Origin: JBNLBT01 sp050303435
GTDB lineage: Bacteria; Pseudomonadota; Gammaproteobacteria; Xanthomonadales; Marinicellaceae
Direction: 5' to 3'
Length of the DNA stretch: 5,583 bases
Assembly: GCA_050303435.1 (NCBI GenBank)
Contig: JBNLBT010000151.1
Span: forward strand, 1-5,583
Shown here: positions 1 through 4,803 of the stretch, in pieces
Layout of the letters: every line of letters begins with the position of its first letter
Numbering within the stretch: the first letter of the stretch is position 1
Notes under the pieces: model-generated
The model's input: the letters and a program-made list of their open reading frames with translations, nothing else
Databases searched by the model: none
What the model was told of the DNA's origin: nothing
Translations under genes and position numbers: made by a program

Positions 1-433
1 TGCCACCGGTGAGAACCAGGCCTTGTAGGGTGACTGCATTACCGGGGCCAAAAATTTGCACGGCGCGGTCCAGGCCGTTGGCGTCAATGACCGGCAAGCG
101 GTCAAAACGCCCGGTCCACTCTGCCGCATCCACCGCCCGGATGGTGAGGTTACCGACGACGTCCAAATCGCCGTCGGCGTCTGTGTCGCTGCCGGCCGAT
201 GCGAGGGTCAGTGTGTACGTTGTCTGCATGGCCAATTCAATCACTTCATCGCCAGGCCAGGCATTGGATTCCATCACCGCCGCTCTGAGTGAGCAGGCGC
301 CGGAGCCATCCTGACACAGGCCATCGCCCGGTGAGGCATCGACGCTGTCCAGGGTGGTGTTGACGGTGAAGGTGTCACACTGTGCTGAGAGGGTCCACAA
401 CAGGGCCGCTGCGATCAGGATTTTTTTGCGCAT
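1..433 (-). CDS. Secreted CSLREA-motif protein, probable parallel beta-helix (N-terminal 144 residues, runs off left edge)
   Basis: Reading leftward from ATG 433, an open frame continues to the window edge. It begins with a signal peptide (MRKKILIAAALLWTLSAQC), and cleavage probably falls near residues 17-19. The mature start DTFTVNTTLDSVDASPGDG, then a cysteine pair (C40, C47) and C47-S-L-R-A-A-V-M-E-S-N-A, match the CSLREA motif. That motif is known at the N-terminus of large secreted bacterial proteins that continue into right-handed parallel beta-helix repeats. The later part (residues 90-144, with NLTIRA, PVIDANGLDRAVQIFGPGNAVTLQGLVLTGG split over turns) reads like the first helix rungs. 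An AAAGG ribosome site (441-445) lies 7 bases before the ATG. The C-terminus and any anchoring or sorting domain are outside the window, so the substrate or surface role is unknown. Family assignment is confident; function is not. Confidence 0.88.
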   Translation of the reverse strand, partial: MRKKILIAAALLWTLSAQCDTFTVNTTLDSVDASPGDGLCQDGSGACSLRAAVMESNAWPGDEVIELAMQTTYTLTLASAGSDTDADGDLDVVGNLTIRAVDAAEWTGRFDRLPVIDANGLDRAVQIFGPGNAVTLQGLVLTGG

Positions 434-580
434 TTGTTTTCCTTTGCTGATTTGAATTACACCAGAGTACGTAAACCCTCAAAAAAACCTGACCTGACAA
501 GTGAATTAATTTCCCCGCACATCAACTTGCAGCCCGCAAGGCCACGTCAACGCTCATTTGAGGCCTGCCGGTGCAGGCAT
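434..580 (-). promoter_or_regulatory. Intergenic leader and weak promoter candidate for the CSLREA gene
   Basis: This 147-base gap separates the isomerase stop from the CSLREA start. On the leftward strand a TGTAAT -10-like box (461-456) follows a TTGAGG -35-like box with a short 15-bp spacer, so the promoter is only suggestive. A run of seven T (leftward strand, 487-481) and a tandem TCAGG repeat lie just upstream. A small 5-bp hairpin (526-540) has no T tract. No gene is seen here. Confidence 0.25.
563..578 (-). terminator. Short hairpin just after the isomerase stop codon, possible weak terminator
   Basis: GCCTGC (563-568) and GCAGGC (573-578) form a perfect 6-bp GC-rich stem with a 4-base loop, starting two bases beyond the isomerase TAA. 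No T tract follows in the leftward direction, so it may be a 3'-end stabiliser or a Rho-independent terminator only in a weak sense. Transcription could continue into the CSLREA gene. Confidence 0.25.
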
Positions 581-1513
581 TTATTCCGAGGCGGCTTGTG
601 TGTTGGTGTCGGCAGCCAGACGCACCGGCACCGGCACGGCGCACACATCGATGTGGTTGTGTGCATGCACGAACCATTCACCGCGCCGGTTTTTGCGCGC
701 CATCATCAATGCACGAAATGCATCGCTGTTGGTTTTCATGACTTGCAGTGGGCGGCGTTCTTCGGGCGGCAGGTCGCTGCCCACGCGAATGCGCACGATG
801 CGGTTGCTGCTGCCCACCGTCTGCGCGCCACTCAATGCGCTAGAGCGATCCAGTTTTTGCAGCACATCCATGCCATCCAGCACGCGGCCGAAAACGGTGG
901 TGTTGCGGTCCAGGTAACGCTGCGCGTGGCCGATCACCACATACAGTTCAGTGCCGCCGGAGTCGCTTTCATTGGCGCGACCCATGCCCAGTGCGCCGTA
1001 GCAATGCACCGCCCAGGTTTGCGCGCCATCGCGGGTTCGCGCAGCGGCAAAGCCATCGACAAAGCCGACGCTGTCGGCGTAGCCATCGGCGGCATCCAAA
1101 GGCACAAAATCCACCGGGTGCTGTGCAGTGTCGCGGGTGAATTCGGCGGCAATGGTGACTTGACCGGTCTTGACCTGCGGCGGGGCATCGCCTTGCGGAC
1201 CGCCCTGCGCCACAAAGCCATCGATGACGCGATAAAAAGAGGTGTTGTCAAACACCCCGTCGCGCACCAGCTTGCGGGTGTTGTCCACGTGCAGCGGGGC
1301 CAGCTGTGGCGCCAGTTCGAGCACCACCGTGCCACCGGGCAATTGCACATACAGGGTGTTCTCTGGTGCCGGTGTGCGCCAGTCCTGTGCCGTTGATTGC
1401 GCGACGATCTCACCCGGTGTGCGGTGTTTGACTGCTTCCTGTTGCGCCGTGAGCGGTTCGCTCAATGCCGTCAATAAAACTATAATTGTTAATATTTTCA
1501 ATAAGATGTTCAT
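581..1513 (-). CDS. Periplasmic cyclophilin-type peptidyl-prolyl cis-trans isomerase
   Basis: This 310-residue protein should catalyse cis-trans isomerisation of X-Pro bonds during folding outside the cytoplasm. A signal peptide (about residues 1-23, LTA before the cut) precedes a cyclophilin domain at about 53-246. Visible signatures are FYRVIDGFVAQGG (93-105), which aligns R95, F100 and Q103 with the catalytic Arg, Phe and Gln of cyclophilin A; GALGMGRA (173-180); GGTELYVVIG (186-195); and TVFGRVLDGMDVL (206-218). The classical GSQFFI Gln is a Glu here (E189). About 60 residues (108-170) are inserted between the first and second motifs, as I recall for long periplasmic cyclophilins of xanthomonads. 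A tail of about 60 residues follows the domain. The gene starts 32 bases after the acetyltransferase stop, so the two are probably co-transcribed. Its ribosome site is weak (GAAAAT). Family is confident; chaperone clients are unknown. Confidence 0.9.
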   Translation of the reverse strand: MNILLKILTIIVLLTALSEPLTAQQEAVKHRTPGEIVAQSTAQDWRTPAPENTLYVQLPGGTVVLELAPQLAPLHVDNTRKLVRDGVFDNTSFYRVIDGFVAQGGPQGDAPPQVKTGQVTIAAEFTRDTAQHPVDFVPLDAADGYADSVGFVDGFAAARTRDGAQTWAVHCYGALGMGRANESDSGGTELYVVIGHAQRYLDRNTTVFGRVLDGMDVLQKLDRSSALSGAQTVGSSNRIVRIRVGSDLPPEERRPLQVMKTNSDAFRALMMARKNRRGEWFVHAHNHIDVCAVPVPVRLAADTNTQAASE

Positions 1514-1545
1514 GTATTTTCAAGTCGAATGTAGAAATTAATATT

Positions 1546-2004
1546 TTACAGCCACAGTTTCATGCCTTCGTGACTGGCTGCAAACCCCAGGTCGCGATAA
1601 AAGCGAATGGCCTCAGGGCGGCGTTTGTCGCTGCTCAATTGCACCACGCCGCAGCCCGCGTTGCGGGCCTGCTCAATGGCCCATTCAAACAACACATGTC
1701 CAAGGCCTTTGCCGCGTTCGCTGCGTGCGATGCGCACCCCTTCAATCTGACAGCGCAACAGGCCGCGTTGAGTCAGACTGGGCAGCCAGGTCAATTGCAG
1801 CATGCCGCACACGGTCTCGCCACGGCGCATCACCACGAGCCGGTGGCTGGGGTCCGATTGGATGGCTTTAAAGGCTTTGAGGTACGCTGGATCAATCACT
1901 TCAGATGGAGTTTCCCGGGCGCTGCCGAGCACGTCATCGGCCAGCAGTTGAATCAATGCAGGCAAATCATGTTCGCAGGCGTCGGTGAATTGCATGGTTG
2001 ACAC
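1546..2004 (-). CDS. GNAT-family N-acetyltransferase (GTG start)
   Basis: This is a cytoplasmic acetyltransferase of 152 residues predicted to transfer acetyl from acetyl-CoA to an amine; the acceptor is not identifiable. The acetyl-CoA pyrophosphate loop (motif A) is clear: IEGVRIARSERGKGLGHVLF, with R97-G-K-G-L-G102. Motif B/C follows as AIRFYRDLGFAASHEGMKL (132-150). QLSSDKRR (122-129) sits between them, as in the common single-domain GNATs. Start choice: an AAGGAG ribosome site (2017-2012) lies exactly 7 bases before GTG 2004. The ATG at 2043 would translate through that site into an Arg-rich, family-atypical extension, and ATG 1995 is 16 bases from it. The downstream isomerase follows after 32 bases. 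Family assignment is near certain; GTG start about 75%. Confidence 0.92.
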   Translation of the reverse strand: MSTMQFTDACEHDLPALIQLLADDVLGSARETPSEVIDPAYLKAFKAIQSDPSHRLVVMRRGETVCGMLQLTWLPSLTQRGLLRCQIEGVRIARSERGKGLGHVLFEWAIEQARNAGCGVVQLSSDKRRPEAIRFYRDLGFAASHEGMKLWL

Positions 2005-2011
2005 AGCGCGT

Positions 2012-2017
2012 CTCCTT
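2012..2017 (-). promoter_or_regulatory. Ribosome binding site that decides the GTG start of the acetyltransferase
   Basis: AAGGAG on the leftward strand is a near-perfect Shine-Dalgarno sequence with 7 bases to GTG 2004. It lies inside the frame that would be read from the upstream ATG at 2043, which argues against that longer start. Confidence 0.75.
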
Positions 2018-2139
2018 CGAATGGGCTCAAACAATGCCATCATATCGCATGTGCAGCCCGTGGCTCAATGCGACGTTTCATCCAGCGACGCCTGCGCCCG
2101 CATGTGTGCTCTCGAACCGATGGCTCACGCCGGTCAATA

Positions 2140-2168
2140 ATGGTAAAAACATAAGCCTTACAGATCAA
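2140..2168 (-). promoter_or_regulatory. Candidate sigma-70 promoter for the acetyltransferase-isomerase pair
   Basis: Leftward TTGATC (2168-2163) and TACCAT (2145-2140) are separated by exactly 17 bases. Each matches four of six consensus positions. Transcription would start near 2133, leaving a leader of roughly 130 bases before GTG 2004. This is pattern recognition only. Confidence 0.35.
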
Positions 2169-2219
2169 TGAGATACAGGGGAGTGGGCAATTTCGTGTGC
2201 TGTAGTGTCCATTGAAATG

Positions 2220-2243
2220 GGCCGATTTTGACCGGCCTTTTAT
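2220..2243 (+). terminator. Terminator-like hairpin upstream of the lectin gene
   Basis: GGCCG (2220-2224) and CGGCC (2233-2237) form a 5-bp GC stem with an 8-base loop, followed directly by TTTTAT. In the rightward direction this resembles a small intrinsic terminator. No rightward gene precedes it, so it could insulate the lectin promoter from stray transcription or be fortuitous. Confidence 0.3.
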
Positions 2244-2266
2244 CTCAATCAATTGCAGATCAATTT

Positions 2267-2272
2267 TACAAT
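2267..2272 (+). promoter_or_regulatory. Candidate -10 box for the lectin gene
   Basis: TACAAT matches five of six consensus -10 positions and lies 53 bases before ATG 2326, giving a leader of about 45 bases. No convincing -35 box lies 16-18 bases upstream, so an activator would be needed or the site is wrong. The two ATCAATT repeats immediately upstream are possible binding sites. Confidence 0.25.
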
Positions 2273-2325
2273 GCGGCCGTTTCATTCATTTGGCGCTTGG
2301 GCGTCAATCACAACAGGAGATACAC

Positions 2326-3138
2326 ATGCAAAAACAATCGATTCAATGGGCCGCGATGTTGTGGCTGTTTCTTTGGCTGCCGGGCGTGGGCGCTCAGGAT
2401 GTGGCGACCAACATCACCGAAGCCGGTGCGGTGGTGGTGACCTTCACTGGCCGGGACTGCATTTCCAATCGGGAAGGCTGGGACGATCAGCCGTACGAGG
2501 TCAAATACAAAAAGGCCGGCACTGTCGGTTGGGATGAAGTGTTCTACGTTGGTGCGACCGCGCCGCTGGGTGTGGTCATTGGCGGCGTTGACGATTTTGA
2601 CCAGGGTGTGGAATACATCGTCAAGGTGCGTTACTATGGTTTGCGCGAAGACTGCCGCGGGGTGTTCACCCACATCCGCACCATCGGCACCACCTCATTC
2701 ATATACGACCACCAGGAAGTCGTCATCACCGACGATCATGTGCGCATTCAGCACATCCAGAGCGGCAAATGTCTGTACACCCACACACCGGGTGGATTGG
2801 CGGCCACCCGCGCGCACAATTTCACCTGCTGGGCCGACCCAGGCATGGCATTCGAACTTTTGCCGCAAGCCGGTGCGGACATATATCGCTTGCGCTACGC
2901 GGCCACCGGCTTGTGTTTGCGACCGGTGTCCATGGGCGATGGCGATCAGGTCGGCGTGACGTCGTGTGGCAGTTCTTCCAGTGATTTTCAACTGGTGCCG
3001 GTGTTTGGCGATCAGTTTCGTCTGCGCAGCCTGTATTCAAATAAATGCCTGTATGGAACCAATGTGGACGGCGGTTTGGTGCATCAATGGACCTGTTGGG
3101 ATGATCCAGGCATGCGTTTCAGATTCGAAGAATATTGA
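2326..3138 (+). CDS. Secreted protein with fibronectin-III-like and ricin-type beta-trefoil lectin domains
   Basis: This 270-residue exported protein probably binds carbohydrate. The start is ATG 2326, with AGGAGA (2315-2320) five bases upstream and a signal peptide (1-23, cleavage after VGA). Residues 24-125 form a beta-rich, fibronectin-III-like module (TNITEAGAVVVTF, YEVKYKKAG, GVEYIVKVRYYG) with C45 and C110 that could pair. Residues about 135-270 are a ricin-type beta-trefoil with three visible lobes: SGKCLYTH...FTCWADPGMAFEL, ATGLCLRP...TSCGSSSSDFQLV and SNKCLYGT...WTCWDDPGMRFRF. Lobes one and three are strikingly alike (KCLY, TCW-DPGM-F). The two cysteines per lobe match the disulfide pattern of the family. 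No catalytic domain is present, so it is a stand-alone adhesin or lectin rather than a toxin or glycosidase. It is monocistronic and converges on the next gene. Domain calls are confident; ligand unknown. Confidence 0.87.
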   Translation: MQKQSIQWAAMLWLFLWLPGVGAQDVATNITEAGAVVVTFTGRDCISNREGWDDQPYEVKYKKAGTVGWDEVFYVGATAPLGVVIGGVDDFDQGVEYIVKVRYYGLREDCRGVFTHIRTIGTTSFIYDHQEVVITDDHVRIQHIQSGKCLYTHTPGGLAATRAHNFTCWADPGMAFELLPQAGADIYRLRYAATGLCLRPVSMGDGDQVGVTSCGSSSSDFQLVPVFGDQFRLRSLYSNKCLYGTNVDGGLVHQWTCWDDPGMRFRFEEY

Positions 3139-3154
3139 AGTGAAAGGTGAGATG

Positions 3155-3189
3155 CGCAAAGGGCGCCCGTGGACCGGGCGCCCTTTGCG
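3155..3189. terminator. Bidirectional intrinsic terminator between convergent genes
   Basis: A perfect 15-bp inverted repeat (CGCAAAGGGCGCCCG, 3155-3169, with its complement at 3175-3189) surrounds a 5-base loop, TGGAC. It lies 16 bases after the lectin stop and 7 bases beyond the end of the small cysteine gene, so it can end both convergent transcripts. The stem is flanked internally by AAA/TTT rather than a long T tract. Confidence 0.85.
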
Positions 3190-3196
3190 GCGGGTG

Positions 3197-3472
3197 TTAC
3201 ATGTTTTCAGTGGTGCATTTTTGCGCCACGGCGAGCGCGTCCTTCTGGATTTGCTCGGTGTTGCCGGCTTTGGTGTTTTCCAGCACGGCTGCATAGTCGG
3301 TGTTGTTGACTGTGCACTTGCATATCTTCATGGCTTTTTCGCGTTGATCGGCTGGGACTTGCTGCATTTGCGTGTCGCAGGCATTCAAAGCGAATTCTTT
3401 CAACTGCTCAGCGTCCTGCGCAGAAGCCGTGCCGGCGATCAGGCCAGCGATCATAAAAATGGTTTTCTTCAT
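3197..3472 (-). CDS. Small four-cysteine periplasmic protein of unknown function
   Basis: This 91-residue protein has a clear signal peptide (MKKTIFMIAGLIAGTASA, cleavage before QDAEQ). The mature part is about 73 residues and looks all-helical, with C32, C51, C53 and C86. The spacing (C, then CKC, then C near the end) suggests two disulfides closing a small helical bundle; a metal site is a less likely alternative. I do not recognise a named family. The ribosome site is poor (an A-rich run, no GGAG), so translation may be modest. It is monocistronic: it ends against the shared terminator, and about 200 bases of its upstream region separate it from the intrinsic terminator at 3681-3724. A signal peptide plus ordered cysteines and normal codon use make it a real gene. 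Confidence 0.75.
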   Translation of the reverse strand: MKKTIFMIAGLIAGTASAQDAEQLKEFALNACDTQMQQVPADQREKAMKICKCTVNNTDYAAVLENTKAGNTEQIQKDALAVAQKCTTENM

Positions 3473-3680
3473 AATTTTTGATCATTTTGAAAAGAGTCGC
3501 CACTGTATGCAGAAAAGCCAAATTAAAATTTGAACCGCGTCACAAAAAAACCGCTCATTGGCCTCAATTTCCGGGTTTTAACTGAATATTAATGAAAAAA
3601 ATGCGTGCGTCGGTTCGAGACAACAGTGCGTTGTGAGGGGACTGTGGGAGTCTGAAAATGGCGTCTTAAATGCGAGAGAC

Positions 3681-3724
3681 AAAAAAAAATGGCCGGCCGC
3701 TCATCTCTCGTCACGCGGCCGGCC
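3681..3724 (-). terminator. Strong leftward Rho-independent terminator
   Basis: GGCCGGCCGC (3691-3700) and its complement (3715-3724) make a perfect 10-bp, all-G/C stem with a 14-base loop. Read leftward, the stem is followed by A and then nine T (3689-3681). An overlapping smaller hairpin, CGGCC-TGAA-GGCCG (3720-3733), uses the same bases as the upstream arm and could compete with it, an arrangement seen in attenuators. No annotated leftward gene lies upstream, which is why a small RNA is proposed. Confidence 0.85.
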
Positions 3725-3839
3725 TGAAGGCCGTTAAACCTCAGCTCTATGTCGGGGATTTAACGTTTCCACACACTTCCTAAGTTGCTGTGGTTAGAGC
3801 AAAAATTTATTTTTCGAGAGATGTTTTTGGGTGTTTTTT

Positions 3840-3877
3840 TGTGCAAATTTATTATTTTTTTATCTACTTCTTGCACA
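3840..3877. repeat. Inverted repeat TGTGCAA ... TTGCACA upstream of the DUF6502-like promoter
   Basis: Perfect 7-base arms at 3840-3846 and 3871-3877 are separated by 24 AT-rich bases. The right arm abuts the -35 region of the rightward promoter. It could be a pair of protein half-sites or chance in AT-rich DNA. Confidence 0.3.
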
Positions 3878-3901
3878 TGTATTTAGTTTCACATATCATC
3901 C

Positions 3902-3910
3902 TGTTATAAT
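3902..3910 (+). promoter_or_regulatory. Extended -10 promoter of the DUF6502-like gene
   Basis: TGTTATAAT is a perfect extended -10 element (TGn plus TATAAT). The -35 region 17 bases upstream (TTTAGT) is poor, as is common for extended -10 promoters. Transcription would begin near 3917, giving a leader of only about 26 bases before ATG 3943. That leader has no Shine-Dalgarno sequence. Confidence 0.6.
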
Positions 3911-3911
3911 C

Positions 3912-3931
3912 TATAACTAAATTTAGCTATA
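3912..3931. promoter_or_regulatory. 20-bp dyad, candidate shared operator between divergent promoters
   Basis: TATA-A-CTAAATTTAG-C-TATA is an inverted repeat with 9 of 10 pairs matching; the core CTAAATTTAG (3917-3926) is perfect. It covers the predicted rightward start site and the whole leftward -10 box (3926-3931). A second dyad, GTTATA-ATC-TATAAC (3903-3917), covers the rightward -10. A repressor bound here could silence both directions. Which protein binds is unknown; autoregulation by the adjacent DUF6502-like protein is a guess. Confidence 0.4.
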
Positions 3932-3953
3932 AATCATTTGCCATGCATGTCAA
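3926..3953 (-). promoter_or_regulatory. Leftward sigma-70 promoter for the predicted small RNA
   Basis: TTGACA (3953-3948) is a perfect -35, followed by a 16-base spacer and TATAGC (3931-3926, four of six matches). The -35 lies inside the first codons of the rightward gene, so the two promoters overlap face-to-face and may interfere with each other. The predicted start is near 3919. Confidence 0.5.
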
Positions 3954-4803
3954 GCACAACAATCTGGTCAATCTGATCCACAACGAGCTGGAAGACGGTT
4001 TCTATCAGGGATTGGCACAAATATTTCATGCATTGAGCATCAACGGCAGCTTTCACGCCGACCGCATGTGCTGGGAATACATTAAATACCTGTACGACAA
4101 CGTCACACAAAAAAAATCCGAGTTGATTCTGAAAAGCGGGTATTCCAAACATGTGGTCAAACAGCACCGTGATTTGTTGCTCAACCAGGGGAGGGAAAAG
4201 AAAAACACCAAAAACAACAAACCGAACATTTTTAAAGATTTCCTGCAGTCATTGAAAGACCTGGCCAGCCAGTACCCGGACAACGCGTTTCCGCTGTACG
4301 GCCCGGCCTCATTCACCGCATGTTTCAATGACTCCAATCTGAACGATTCATCCTATACATCCAAATCGGTGTTGGAAGCGCTGGAAGAGGCCGGTTGCAT
4401 ACGCAAATCCGGTCAAAAAGTGACTTTTATCAGTTCGGTACCCAACAGTTTGAAATCCAAAGACGATCTGATCAGGCAATTGTCGAATCTCATGTTGCGT
4501 TACACCACAACGCAGATCAATAACAAGGACGCAGAGAGTGAAGACGAGGAATTGTACGAAATGGCCATTGCCAGCCATCAGATCCCCTTTGAGGATCAAG
4601 CCAAGGTATTGAAGGAACTGAAATCACATTTCAGGCTAGCAACCGCGGAAGGACTCCGCATTCTTGAACGGTATGAAAACCCGCGGCTCGACACCGCGCG
4701 CGACATCGGGTTTCACACCTTTTTATTCAACTCCAACTCACCGAAGAGGAATGACCATGAAAAAAGTTCTGATACTGAGCATCGCAATGACCGGCGCCGT
4801 TAA
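3943..4803 (+). CDS. DUF6502-like protein, probable winged-helix regulator-type protein
   Basis: This 286-residue cytoplasmic protein has no signal peptide or membrane segment. Its architecture resembles DUF6502 proteins as I remember them: an N-terminal helical part, then a helix-turn-helix-like block (about 54-80, KKSELILKSGYSKHVVKQH); a central second block (about 117-163, GPASFTACFN then SVLEALEEAGCIRKSGQKVTF) that looks like a winged helix; and a helical C-terminal part (170-262). DNA binding is inferred from those blocks, not shown. ATG 3943 is the first in frame after a stop at 3907 and has no Shine-Dalgarno sequence. The extreme C-terminus (264-286, NSNSPKRND...RNDRRR) is polar. Its last 47 bases overlap the start of the following peptide gene, which suggests translational coupling. 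The gene is AT-richer than its neighbours (28 and 23 G+C in two sampled 60-base rows, against 39 in one isomerase row), consistent with acquisition by transfer. Real gene: nearly certain; family: likely. Confidence 0.8.
   Translation: MHVKHNNLVNLIHNELEDGFYQGLAQIFHALSINGSFHADRMCWEYIKYLYDNVTQKKSELILKSGYSKHVVKQHRDLLLNQGREKKNTKNNKPNIFKDFLQSLKDLASQYPDNAFPLYGPASFTACFNDSNLNDSSYTSKSVLEALEEAGCIRKSGQKVTFISSVPNSLKSKDDLIRQLSNLMLRYTTTQINNKDAESEDEELYEMAIASHQIPFEDQAKVLKELKSHFRLATAEGLRILERYENPRLDTARDIGFHTFLFNSNSPKRNDHEKSSDTEHRNDRRR
4745..4750 (+). promoter_or_regulatory. Ribosome binding site of the repeat peptide, inside the upstream gene
   Basis: AGAGGA sits six bases before ATG 4757 and within the coding sequence of the DUF6502-like gene. 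It favours ATG 4757 over the in-frame ATG 4751, which abuts the site, and it points to coupled translation of the two genes. Confidence 0.65.

Larger units (their letters stand above)
2005..2325. other. Divergent intergenic region between the acetyltransferase and the lectin gene
   Basis: These 321 bases hold the two outward-facing control regions. Besides the leftward promoter candidate, the sequence contains a 9-base direct repeat CAGATCAAT (2161-2169 and 2256-2264). The second copy overlaps an ATCAATT pair spaced 11 bases (2248-2254, 2259-2265), just before the rightward -10-like box. No credible gene is seen: the one leftward frame across it (81 codons, 2285-2040) has no recognisable domain and overlaps the promoter elements. 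Confidence 0.5.
3681..3919 (-). ncRNA. Predicted small RNA of about 240 nt, divergent from the DUF6502-like gene
   Basis: A leftward promoter (perfect TTGACA 3953-3948, 16-base spacer, TATAGC 3931-3926) predicts a start near 3919, and a strong leftward intrinsic terminator ends near 3681. Between them the RNA can fold into a CCACA/TGTGG stem (3793-3769) with an inner ACTT/AAGT, a 7-bp CGTTAAA/TTTAACG stem (3765-3732), and the GC-rich terminator hairpin. CAUCUCUCG (3823-3815) is perfectly complementary, 9 for 9, to the terminator loop (3710-3702), so a pseudoknot is possible. Only tiny frames with no credible ribosome spacing occur inside. The alternative is a long attenuated leader for the four-cysteine gene (ATG 3472). 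No known RNA family is recognised. Existence is an inference from paired promoter and terminator signals. Confidence 0.45.
3473..3942. other. 470-base AT-rich intergenic region with promoters, dyads and a predicted small RNA
   Basis: No protein gene is seen. From left to right it contains: a CAAAT-TAAA-ATTTG dyad (3519-3532) near the cysteine gene; a weak hairpin (ATTG/CAAT, 3557-3568) with seven A on its left, which is terminator-like leftward; a small ACAAC/GTTGT hairpin (3620-3634); the strong leftward terminator (3681-3724); two further stem-loops (3732-3765 and 3769-3793); an imperfect AT-rich repeat (GCAAAAATTTATTTTT at 3799, and GCAAATTTATTATTTTT from 3843, 44 bases later); and the divergent promoter/operator cluster near 3900-3953. 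The row 3841-3900 has 15 G+C in 60. Confidence 0.6.

Noticed and set aside
434..1396. Long rightward open frame (320 codons) opposite the isomerase gene
   Set aside because: It is the antisense shadow of a clear cyclophilin gene, has Cys/His-rich nonsense composition, and lacks a ribosome site or recognisable domain.
1486..2001. Rightward open frame opposite the acetyltransferase
   Set aside because: The leftward frame has unmistakable GNAT motifs and a strong ribosome site; the rightward one has neither.
2040..2285. Leftward 81-codon frame in the divergent intergenic region
   Set aside because: No domain, no ribosome site and a basic, cysteine-scattered composition; it overlaps promoter-like elements of the acetyltransferase.
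3860..3900. Tiny leftward frame (11 codons) within the predicted RNA
   Set aside because: The AGG before its ATG has no spacing, and the peptide has no features; coding is unlikely.
3681..3919. CsrB/RsmY-type CsrA-sponge RNA
   Set aside because: The predicted leftward RNA has only about three GGA motifs and one of them near a hairpin loop; known CsrA-sequestering RNAs have many GGA loops.
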